From Paraspadella gotoi (lineage: Eukaryota; Chaetognatha): 64,000 nt of DNA. The DNA is taken from positions 82,665 through 146,664 of the forward strand of contig JBJCIZ010000631.1 in assembly GCA_051294375.1 (NCBI GenBank), given 5' to 3'. Shown here piece after piece: positions 1 to 8,258 of the stretch. Position 1 is the stretch's first letter, and every line of letters starts with the position of its first letter. The notes beneath the pieces were generated by a model. That model saw only the letters and a program-made list of their open reading frames with translations, was not told the origin of the DNA and searched no databases. Made by a program: the position numbers and the translations under genes.

Positions 1-2098
1 CGATATTACGGCGGATAACGTTATATTTCGTCATATTTCGTTACGCCTCCGTAATATTGCGTTATGTTGACTCATCGATATTTTCCCTACGCGGCCATCG
101 AGCGATCTCGATGCATCGACGATGGCGACCGTAAGCCACGCCCTTTTTCTCACGCGTGCGAATTTTTCCCCAAATTTTCCCACGTGTGTAAATGCACGTT
201 ACATCCGGTTTCGCCTGCGTGCGACGACACTTCCGGTTCGTGGTGGACGCTCGGATCGTGACGACGATTACGGGTTAAAGCTACGAATTTCGAAAGTTGC
301 GTCGGGCGTAGAGAAGCTTGATACGGCGGACATTTCTGAGAATAAGTGGCGTGCTTACGTTTTTTCTTAATATTTTTTAGTTTTAAATAAATATTTATTT
401 TTTTTGGATAATATTGTTATTTTGTATGTTTGGTTTTCGGAAGGTTAACCTCAACTTTCAATCGATCGTACGGCCTCGAATTATCTCGGGATAAAGTGTT
501 ATTTTTCATCATGCCTTTTTCCCCAGATCTTCGCGACTTTACGCTCGGGAGAAATTTGAGATTTTCCCCCCGTTTCCCCCAAGCATTACAAATTAACTAC
601 GACGTAGTACTCCCTTTGTATTTTTTGCTAAATTTTTTTTTGTTTTTTGAAAAATTGTTTTTCTTTTGTACGAACAGGTTCGTCCCTCTCCGTTCGTGCG
701 GGGGGAACGGCCAATTTTTCGATATGAAATATTTAGTATTTTTTAAAAAATCTTTAGCTTTTAAAAATACTTTGTTCGTTTTTTAGAAAATTTAATATTT
801 TTCGTTTTTAGTATTTAGTCCTTAACCCACGAATTTACAAAGTTTATTTTTAGATTTTTATTTTTAGTATGAACTTGACGTCGTCACACTTGTACGTTTG
901 TCGGGTTCGTCTTAAGGGTTTTTGAATGAGTTGAGAAAAAGGTAAATTGAGTCAAGGTCAAGGTTTTTGGTTGAGTGAGAGGAGGAACAAAACCAACGCT
1001 CGCCAAAGCGTGTCTTTCCCGACCAGGACAAGACGGAAAGACGAAACCCTCTTCGGAGCGGTGTTGCAAACCACCCCACTGCTTAAAAACACCCCATTCG
1101 TCCCATTTTTGTATTTATTTAGTTTGTCTTATTTTTGGTAGCTCAGAGGAGAGGCGACAAAGTAGAGTAGGATAAGGAAAATATAGATTATCTCTCTTTG
1201 GATAATTTATATTTTTCATAGTTTACCCCTAATATTTTTTTCGCTTTTTTGTAAATATTTTTTGCCTCAATTTTCGAAATCTCTTGACGGACGGAGTTTC
1301 GTGAGTCGACGCGCAAAAATTACAACTTTAGGCTTTCGGAGCGACGGCCAACTCTGTCCATGGCTGTCTCCCTGCGCGCCGCTTCAGGCGGGCGGCTTTT
1401 CCTTGCGTATAACTGGTTCCGTTCAGAATTGGTTGGAAAAAGTCGTCGGGAACTCCGAAGTTTTTCGAAATTCGGTAACGAAAGGTTGTTTTTGTTAACC
1501 AACCGTTTTTTCTCCGCGGTAAAGCGACCTTACCGAAACCCCCTTTATATTACTTACCCGTCCTTACGTTTGCGTCCCGGCTTTCTTTGGCATGTCAGCT
1601 AGTTCGTAATCGTTCTGACTTTGTACGTCTCATTTTTTGTGTCTTTTCTCCCTTTAAAATAAGATAGCAGGGAGCTGGAACAGGGAGCCAGCGATAAAAA
1701 GGTTTATCATGTTATTGCTTGTTTTGCTTTTTGGCAGGGTTTGAGGGTCTCGCCCCATCCGTAGTCTTATAGTTTTACCTTGCCGAAATATTGCTCTTGT
1801 TGCTTCGGCATTCGGATGCTTAAAGCAAAAATAAACCAATAAAATAACTTCCTTTAACGCTATTTAGATACTGATTATGTTCCTTAGTGTATTTGATTTT
1901 TAGGTGTACGTATTTTTCGGGTTTAGTATTTGATAGAATTGATTTCGTTTTTAGGTTTAGTCAAATATTTTTTCTTTTGCCAACCTACTACGACATAAGG
2001 TAGATAAGACTTGTCAATTCATTTTATTTCATGAAATTGTTACAACCTTTACGTTTAGTACAGATTGATCCAAGATTTAGTACAATTAGATTTCGTCT

Positions 2099-2527
2099 CT
2101 ATTTACTATTTTTTTCCCGTAGGCTCAGTCTAAGGTTTTTCGTGTTGTAGTATGGTTGTGCGTCTCTAACATGGTAAGGAGACGAATGTTCACAGATCTT
2201 CATAAAGTTAGGTCTTTCGCATCGGAGGGCTTCATCAAGGATCGTTGAAGGATGTTGTATGCGTGCCTGATGTGCCTGAAGTATGTGTCGATCCTTTATG
2301 CGGTTACCTGCGGTAAGAGAAATTTGAATTTTTGAAGATTTTTTCTGTGACTTTCGGTTTCGGTTCTTCGTGATTGGGAAATTCACCTTTTGGCTTCGCC
2401 AGGATCGTTTGAAGGTTGACGGGTTGAAATCGTTCCTAGTCAGTTCGATTTTAACTTGAAAATACGATTTCGTTCCTGCGGGGGACCGAAAGATGTGTTT
2501 CAGAAAGCGTGTATATCGCTTCGCCAT
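2099..2527 (-). CDS. Unassigned 142-codon open frame, probably non-coding
   Basis: This is the longest open frame in the first 4 kb. The product would be basic and hydrophilic, rich in Lys, Arg, Ser and Asn (for example a KNRNRKSQKKSSK stretch), with no signal peptide, membrane segment or catalytic motif that I recognise. Nothing around it supports a gene: there is no clear upstream promoter, no flanking exon and no related frame nearby. Its length is attainable by chance in DNA of this composition. I list it only because no other candidate exists here. It could be a fragment of a decayed mobile-element protein or simply a chance frame. Confidence 0.12.
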   Translation of the reverse strand: MAKRYTRFLKHIFRSPAGTKSYFQVKIELTRNDFNPSTFKRSWRSQKVNFPITKNRNRKSQKKSSKIQISLTAGNRIKDRHILQAHQARIQHPSTILDEALRCERPNFMKICEHSSPYHVRDAQPYYNTKNLRLSLREKNSK

Positions 2528-2680
2528 GATCGAATACCACTAGTTTACCTTTACGGTTCCTTTTGGAATTCGGATCGGTCCCGGCGGTGCCGTATTGTCC
2601 TTACAATTCGGGCTGCCACTAATATTCACGTTTCTGACGTCGGTTGACTGCCGTCGAAAGATTCGGGTGGAAAATATGTC

Positions 2681-2825
2681 GAGTTCGGAGATCGGCCACC
2701 GGGGTCAGTTGCAACCGGTCTTCGTGATTCGACCTAAGTAAATTAGTATATCAAGTTCAAATTCGGCCACCGGGGTCAGTTATAACCGGCTTTGTACTTC
2801 GATATAAGGCCTATATGTTTAGTAT
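2681..2825 (+). repeat. Two-copy tandem duplication, period about 72 bp
   Basis: Two successive copies carry the string CGGCCACCGGGGTCAGTT (at 2692 and again about 71 bp later), followed by A-AACCGG and a related tail containing TTCG and a following AT-rich stretch. The copies differ by several substitutions, so the duplication is not very recent. No function is evident. Confidence 0.75.
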
Positions 2826-3330
2826 TGCTTCAGAGTATTTATAGTATTAATGCCCGAAGATAGCCGAAAATCATTGAGAATTTTAATAGTCAGTTAGCCA
2901 GTTAGAGTAGTTAGTCCCAATGTTTCATTCCCCCCTGCCTTGTGTCAAATTTTTTCTAGGTTCTTTATTGTGTCTTTTTCAGTTAGCGGGCAAACGTTTT
3001 AAAATGTCAGAATGAAGTCCAGTTTTTTAGTGTTTTTCGTTTTACACGGTCGTCTTGCGGCTTAACCGAAGCGCGCCGTTTCAAGTTTTCATTTTTACTT
3101 TTTATTTTGCGAGTCAGGTTTCGTACGTTTCGGCTATCGTCACACGGCGCCTTGCAACTTCGCGGGGTAGATGAGCTGTATCTTCGGCCGTCTTCGTGAT
3201 CCGTTCGTACTAGTCGAACTTCAAAATTCTGTTCAGGGTCAAAGAGTAAATTAGATTTTACGACTTAATCGTAGCTTTATTCCATCTCGCACGATTTAAT
3301 CTATTTGAATATTTGTACCCCCTTCGACTT

Positions 3331-3354
3331 CGTCTCGTCTCGTCTCGTCTCGTC
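3331..3354 (+). repeat. CGTCT pentanucleotide microsatellite
   Basis: Just under five perfect CGTCT units in a row. Confidence 0.9.
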
Positions 3355-3586
3355 ATTGATACTTGAATTAAAACGCGTGTGGAGGAGGGTTAGCGCCGGT
3401 CAGTTGTCGTCTGTCGTCGCTGCCCATCTGTCCGTTCGACCGTTTTATAAGAAGAATGATTCTGCTTGGAGGAATTTGCAACGTTTTTTAGGCTTAACAA
3501 GTCCTGGGCGCATTTTTTGCATACTCAGCATTTTAAAATTTCTTCCTCTCTTCTTTCCATCCCCCTGCGACCGGATATTTTAGATT

Positions 3587-3660
3587 GTTATTTCTAGACA
3601 TGCTCAGGTATTTGGAATGCTTTTGGCATGCCCAAATAGCGGGGGGTGTTACGAAATAAC
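3587..3660 (+). repeat. Imperfect 74-bp inverted repeat ending in a PPT/LTR-like junction
   Basis: Three blocks pair across the segment: GTTATTTC (3587) with GAAATAAC (3653), TATTTGG (3609) with CCAAATA (3632), and ATGC (3617) with GCAT (3626). The right half contains a G run directly followed by TGTTACG, which resembles a polypurine tract and the start of a Ty3-type LTR. No matching second LTR is visible in the window, so the LTR reading is weak. Confidence 0.4.
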
Positions 3661-3954
3661 TATCTATATATCACGAAGAAATCCAGCTTCTCCACCTTTT
3701 CCCGATGCTCTTTTGTCTTTTTTACTGACGCAAGAATTGCCAGCTTTCCAGCGATTACAGAGACATCTTTTGGTTTAGACTTTTGTTATATATATATACT
3801 AAAGTACAGATTCCGTGGCGGATTCTAATTGGTTCATCGGATTTCGATAGATTTTAATTACGATTTATCGATATGAACCAATAGATCTGTCATTCTTGCA
3901 CTTTTCAGTTCTCTGAAAATCTCGGAATCTTTAGTTTTTAGAAACTATTTGAAA
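3661..3954. other. AT-rich non-coding stretch with one hairpin
   Basis: There is no gene. ATTGGTTCAT at 3828-3837 pairs exactly with ATGAACCAAT at 3873-3882, giving a 10-bp stem around a loop of about 35 nt. If 3648 is an LTR start, this stretch would be its body. A TATATATATATA run lies near 3790. Confidence 0.45.
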
Positions 3955-4055
3955 CTTGATACAGCAACGATTTTATTTTATTGTACAGACAAGTTCGGCT
4001 TTCATTCAAGCCTTCATCAGTGCTTTGACAATTCACAATTTTCATGTTTTCCAAA
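3955..4055 (-). mobile_element. Penelope-type 3' tail with hammerhead-like motif (copy 2)
   Basis: Read on the minus strand, the segment contains CTGATGA (4014-4020), an extra A, GGCTT, a short loop, AGCC (3997-4000) and then GAAC. A short TTGT/ACAA hairpin and an AATAAAAT...CGTTG tail follow. The same order of blocks occurs on the plus strand at 32,941-33,040, next to a Penelope-like protein fragment, so the two are homologous 3' ends. Small hammerhead ribozymes are known from Penelope-like elements. Here the helix-II junction has one A too many and the GAAA block is shortened to GAA, so this copy is probably not catalytic. Confidence 0.55.
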
Positions 4056-4062
4056 TTAACTT

Positions 4063-4186
4063 GGAAGAGAGAGAGAGAGAGAGAAAGAGAAATAGAGAGA
4101 GAAGAAATGGCCAACAAAGATATGAGACAGGACAGTGGTGAAATGTGAGGACAGGTTTAAAGTTAGTAGAGAGAGAGAGAGAGGGG
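4063..4186 (+). repeat. GA microsatellite, two runs
   Basis: GA-repeat runs at 4063-4106 (with interruptions) and 4168-4186 flank a short unique stretch. They begin directly next to the Penelope-type tail. Confidence 0.9.
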
Positions 4187-4659
4187 AGTCTGTAAATTCC
4201 CGTTGCAAAACAGGCGAAAACAGACCACCGCCCGCCTCGCCAACAGGCGAGACGAGGGCCGTCGGCAGGTTTATCAGGCCTGAGAGATATTTGAGTTGCA
4301 CTTGGCCTCTTTCCGCCTGGGTCTCTACCGGACCCGTCCATGTCCGCACTCCACCACAATAGCCTCTCAGCCTATGACAAACCAATGACCCGACCACATC
4401 GTCAACATCCCCCCATTGTTGACCCGGGGGGGGGGGGCCAGCTCATTTTGAGCTTTTTCTTTTTTCTTATTTTCTCTTACTCTTTCCACTTACCTATCCC
4501 TCAACATCTTTATTTCAATTTCATCTAAACTTCACTCCTTCAATTATTAGATTTATCTTGAATTAATTTAAATATTTAGTTTGTTTAAAGTCTGTCTACT
4601 TATTTATTAATTTACCATTGTTTACATTTTCTAATGTAACTTTTCTTACCAAATGTTAA
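4187..4659. other. GC-richer patch with hairpins and a 12-G run, then AT-rich DNA
   Basis: CTCGCC-AACA-GGCGAG (4236-4251) is a perfect 6-bp stem with a 4-nt loop. GTCAACA (4401) pairs with TGTTGAC (4417), and a run of 12 G follows at 4426-4437. The stretch 4440-4659 is AT-rich. No coding frame is credible here; the two overlapping minus-strand frames are translations of the GA run and the GC patch. Confidence 0.55.
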
Positions 4660-4735
4660 CCTAAGTTGTTAGTTCATTCAAATAGCGATGTCGCCGGCGA
4701 TTCCGCACGAGTTGCAGGTTGGGTTCTAGTTGGTT

Positions 4736-4806
4736 GGCGACTTCGCCATGGCGATATCGCCAGGGCTTTGGGCATGTCGCCAAGTCCCCCCACTGGCGAC
4801 CTCGCC
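4736..4806 (+). repeat. Cluster of GGCGA-NN-TCGCC near-palindromes, left arm
   Basis: GGCGACTTCGCC (4736), GGCGATATCGCC (4750) and GGCGACCTCGCC (4795) share the same 5-2-5 plan with a variable centre, plus a half form ending TGTCGCC at 4781. Related forms lie at 4685-4705. The same set occurs in the right arm. Confidence 0.8.
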
Positions 4807-4869
4807 AGTGATAAAAGTAGCGAATATAATGAAAAAGCGCAGCTAAACACGGGATGAGCATCACCTCAG

Positions 4870-5785
4870 GCTCCTCTCCCACCCTAACCCTAAACAAACC
4901 TCCCGTTCAACTCTGTGCCTCTCCCTAACCCTAACCCGGGCCTTGGGCCTCCGTACATCTCCATGCCTCAACCCTAACCCTAACCGCCTTGATGCATCAA
5001 CCACGGCCCCTCCCCCAACCCTAACCCTAAACAAGCCTTCCGTTCAACTCTGTGCCTCTCTCCCTAACCCTAACCGCAGGCTCAGCCCCCGTACATCTCC
5101 GTGCCTCAACCCTAACCCTAACCGCCTTCGATGCATCAACCATGGCCCCTCCCCACCCTAACCCTAAACTAAGCCCCCGTTCAATCCCTGCCTCTCCCCT
5201 AACCCTAACTCAGGCCCAGCCTCCCGTACATCTCCGTGCCTCAACCCTAGCCTAACCGCCCTTGATGCATCAACCATGGGTCTCCCGCAACCCTAACCCT
5301 AAACCAAGCCTCCCGGTCAACTCCATGCCTCTCCCTAACCCTAAACCAGGCCGGCCTCCCGTACATCTCCGTACCTCAACCCTAACCCTAATTGCCTCGA
5401 TATATAACCCACGGGCCTCTCTCCCAACCCTAACCCTAACCGGTGCCCAGGCCTCCGTACATCTCCATACCTCAACCTCTAACCCTAATTGCCTTCGATA
5501 TATAACCACGGGCCTCTCTCCCAACCTAACCCTAACCGGGCCCAGGCCTCCCGTACATCTCCGTGCCTCAACCCTAACCTAACGCGGGCCTCTTGGTCAT
5601 TCAACAACACCCTCCCTACCCCTATCCCTAAAATTGACATTAATAATAAGCCTAAAATAAACTTAACTTAACTCAACCCTAACCCTAAACTACTCACACC
5701 CTAACCCTAAACTACTCAACCTAACCCTATACTACTACCTACTCAACCCTAACCCTAAACCCAACTCACCCCTAACCCTAACCCT
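4870..5785 (+). repeat. CCCTAA-based minisatellite, left palindrome arm
   Basis: Short runs of CCCTAA (usually two to three units) alternate with non-telomeric blocks that recur in order: one with TGATGCATCAACCA, one with GTACATCTCCGTGCCTCAA, and one with GTTCAACTCTGTGCCTCTCC. Together these give a higher-order unit of roughly 110-150 bp. Toward the centre the blocks shrink to CTACTCAA-type linkers between telomere units. Open frames over this segment are products of the repeat. Confidence 0.9.
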
Positions 5786-5954
5786 AATCTGAGTTTATTT
5801 TAGGCGAAATCGCCATAACTAGAACGCTAGATGTAGTTCAGTGCGAAATCGCCAAATCGCGACTTAGCCATGACGCCCTCGCCATTTGGCGTTTAGCTGT
5901 GAACTACATCTAGCGTTCTAGTTATGGCGATTTCGCCTAAACTAAACTCAGATT
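5786..5954. repeat. Central cruciform-type inverted repeat
   Basis: The arms 5786-5840 and 5900-5954 are each 55 bp and complementary at all but about one position. They carry GGCGAAATCGCC (5803) and its partner GGCGATTTCGCC (5926). The 59-bp spacer contains a further CGCCAAAT/ATTTGGCG pairing. This is the hinge of the 2.4-kb palindrome. Confidence 0.92.
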
Positions 5955-6855
5955 AGGGTTAGGGTTAGGGTTGAGTTGGTTTTAGGGTTAGGTTGAGTAG
6001 GTAGTAGTTAAAGTTAGGGTTGAGTAGTTTGAGGGTTAGGGTTGAGTAGTTTAGGGTTAGGGTTAGGGTTGAGTTAAGTTAAGTTTATTTTAGGCTTATT
6101 ATTAATGTCAATTTAGGGATAGGGTAGGGAGGGTGTTGTTGATGACCAAGAGGCCCGTTACGGTTAGGGTTGAGGCACGGAGATGTACGGGAGGCTGGGC
6201 CCGGTTTAGGGTTAGGGTTGGAGAGAGGCCCGTGGGTTAATATTCGAAGGCAATTAGGGTTAGGTTGAGGTATGGAGATGTACGGGAGGCCTGGGCCGGT
6301 TTAGGGTTAGGGTTGGGAGAGAGGCCCGTGGGGTTATATATCGAAGGCATTATCTTAGGGTTGAGGTACGGAGATGTACGGAGGCCGGCTGATTAGTTAG
6401 GGGAGAGGCATGGAGTTTTTGAACGGGAGGCTTGGTTTAGGGTTAGGGTTGCGGGAGGGACCATGTTGATGCATCAAAGGCGGTTAGGGGTTAGGGTTGA
6501 GGCACGGAGATGTACGGGAGCTGGGCCTAGTTAGGGTTTGGGAGAGGCATGGAGTTGAACGGGAGGCTTAGTTAGGGTTAGGTTGGGGGAGGGCCCATGG
6601 TTGATGCATCGAAGGCGGTTAGGGTTGAGGCACGGAGATACGAGGCTGAGCCTGGGTTAGGGTTAGGGAGAGGCACAGAGGTGAACGGAAGGCCTTTGGT
6701 TTAGGTAGGTTGGGGAGGGCCGTGGTTGATGCATCAAAGGCGGTTAGGGTTAGGGTTGAGGCATGGAGATGTACGGGAGCCCAGGCCCGGGTTAAGGGTT
6801 AGGGAGAGGCACAGAGTTGAACGGGAGGTTTGGTTTAGGTAGGGTTGGGAGAGGA
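5950..6855 (-). repeat. TTAGGG-based minisatellite, right palindrome arm
   Basis: Reverse complement of the left-arm minisatellite, with the same linker blocks in mirrored order (for example TTGATGCATC and CACGGAGATGTACGGGAGG). It carries many single-base deletions within TTAGGG units relative to the left arm. Confidence 0.9.
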
Positions 6856-6914
6856 GCCTGAAGGTGATGCTCATCCCCGTGTTAGCTGCGCTTTTCATTT
6901 ATTTCGCTACTTTA

Positions 6915-7045
6915 TAACTGGCGAGGTCGCAGTGGGGACTGGCGACATCGCCAAAAGCCCTGGCGATATCGCCGTGGCGAAGTCGCCAACCAACTAGAAC
7001 CACATCTGCAACTCGTGCGTGAATCGCCGGCGACATCGCTATTTG
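6915..7045 (-). repeat. Cluster of GGCGA-NN-TCGCC near-palindromes, right arm
   Basis: Mirror of the left cluster, with GGCGAGGTCGC, GGCGACATCGCC, GGCGATATCGCC and GGCGAAGTCGCC in succession. The last bases of the palindrome pair with the left end, through ATTTGAATGAACTACAACTT. Confidence 0.8.
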
Positions 7046-7082
7046 AATGAACTACAACTTAGGCTCCGTCAAAAATTTTTTT

Positions 7083-7198
7083 CGGCTCCGGCTACCACGG
7101 CTCCGCACGGCACGCTCGGCAAAAAATTTCTTGGCTCCGGCTCCGGCAAAAAAAGCTCGGCTCCGGCGGCTTCAGCTCCGGCTCCGGCTCCGGCTCCA
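7083..7198 (+). repeat. GGCTCC/GCTCCG hexanucleotide microsatellite
   Basis: Repeated CGGCTC units with A-rich interruptions, starting just outside the palindrome. The frames that read it give Ala/Pro/Ser or Gly/Ala/Glu low-complexity peptides and are not genes. Confidence 0.85.
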
Positions 7199-7249
7199 CA
7201 TCCCTGCGTAGTACTAAGCTTTAGAACCGGCGCACAGTGAGATCCTGGG

Positions 7250-7442
7250 CCTGAATTTTTCAGAAAAATCCCGTTCAATTAAAAATAATTTTTTATTATA
7301 TATTAATAATAAAAATAATTTTTAAAAAACTTATTTGAATATTAAAATAATTAAAAAATAATTTTGTATAATTTTAAATAAATAAAACAAAATTATTTTA
7401 TAATAAAATATATATTATTATTAGATTATATATTAATAATAA

Positions 7443-7483
<41 letters not shown>

Positions 7484-7925
7484 TTAAAAAAATTAAATTA
7501 AAAAATAAAATATTTATATTTTATTTATTATTATTATTTTATTATTATTATTACTTTTATTAATAATAATAATAATAAAAATAATAATTATAATTAAAAA
7601 ATAAAATTAAAAAATAAAATATTTATATTTTATTTATTATTATTATTCTATTATTATTATTAATATTATTATTATTATTAAAATAAAAAAAATAAAATTT
7701 TTTTGATTTATTATATTTAATATGATTATTATATTTTATTAAAATTAAAATTTTTTTTTAATTTTATATTTTTTAATTATACCATGATAGAAAAAAAATT
7801 TAATATATAGTACTACCTTTCTCAGATTGAATGAAATGTTCATTTTTAATATTATAATTATATTTATATAAATATTTTTATATATTATAAAATAATATAA
7901 AAAATTTAAAAATTTATTTTTCTAG
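7250..7925. repeat. Very AT-rich block with AAT/TTA repeats and a 110-bp tandem
   Basis: Almost pure A/T. A long AAT run lies at about 7444-7480. A module beginning ATTAAAAAATAAAATATTTA occurs at 7497 and again at 7606, giving a tandem period near 110 bp. No gene. Confidence 0.85.
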
Positions 7926-8158
7926 CATTCGGGACTCACAAGCAACACTGTGCGACGATTTTTGTTTTTAATAAGTTTTTATTGGACGTTTTTTTAATTT
8001 TGCATTATATTGAGAAAACACTTTTGAATTAAGCCCGCGCTCTACCTGATTTGAATAGTAAAATCAATACAGTTTCTGTCAATTGTGTTCAAAATTGAAA
8101 AAAATGAAGGCTTGCCTGTGCAGTTTTCACCTAAACAACCAGTTCATTTGATTGCTTT
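7926..8158. other. Short non-repetitive stretch before the first gap
   Basis: Ordinary AT-rich sequence containing neither satellite nor telomere motif. No gene is visible. It ends at the N run. Confidence 0.4.
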
Positions 8159-8258
8159 NNNNNNNNNNNNNNNNNNNNNNNNNNNNNNNNNNNNNNNNNN
8201 NNNNNNNNNNNNNNNNNNNNNNNNNNNNNNNNNNNNNNNNNNNNNNNNNNNNNNNNNN
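8159..8258. other. Assembly gap (100 N)
   Basis: Run of N; sequence unknown. Satellite begins immediately on its right side, so the left boundary of array I is not visible. Confidence 1.

Larger units (their letters stand above)
1..3586. other. Low-copy region with no recognisable gene
   Basis: Moderately AT-rich DNA with plentiful CpG and many T-runs. Open frames on both strands are short (the longest is the 142-codon minus-strand frame annotated separately) and none resembles a family I recognise. No splice-consistent exon chain, tRNA or rRNA is visible. Small local structures (a 72-bp tandem duplication and a CGTCT microsatellite) are listed separately. It could hold gene-flanking DNA or an old, decayed retroelement. 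Confidence 0.5.
4660..7063. repeat. 2.4-kb imperfect palindrome with telomere-motif arms
   Basis: The left end (from CCTAAGTTG at 4660) and the right end (to CAACTTAGG at 7063) are reverse complements, and the complementarity continues inward through both arms to a centre near 5870. The outer 200 bp of each arm is unique sequence with GGCGA...TCGCC motifs. The inner part is a minisatellite built on CCCTAA (left) or TTAGGG (right). Arm-to-arm differences are mostly small indels. The order is CCCTAA then TTAGGG, opposite to the arrangement left by end-to-end chromosome fusion. Confidence 0.9.

Noticed and set aside
2099-2527. A gene encoding a 142-residue basic protein
   Set aside because: No family resemblance, no supporting context, and a length possible by chance; listed only as a low-confidence frame.
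4943-5671. Open frames rich in Pro, Asn, Thr and Leu across the telomere minisatellite
   Set aside because: They follow the CCCTAA repeat phase and have mirrored counterparts in the other palindrome arm; not genes.
5786-5954. Interpretation as the scar of an end-to-end chromosome fusion
   Set aside because: The orientation is CCCTAA then TTAGGG, the opposite of a fusion, and the hinge is non-telomeric sequence.
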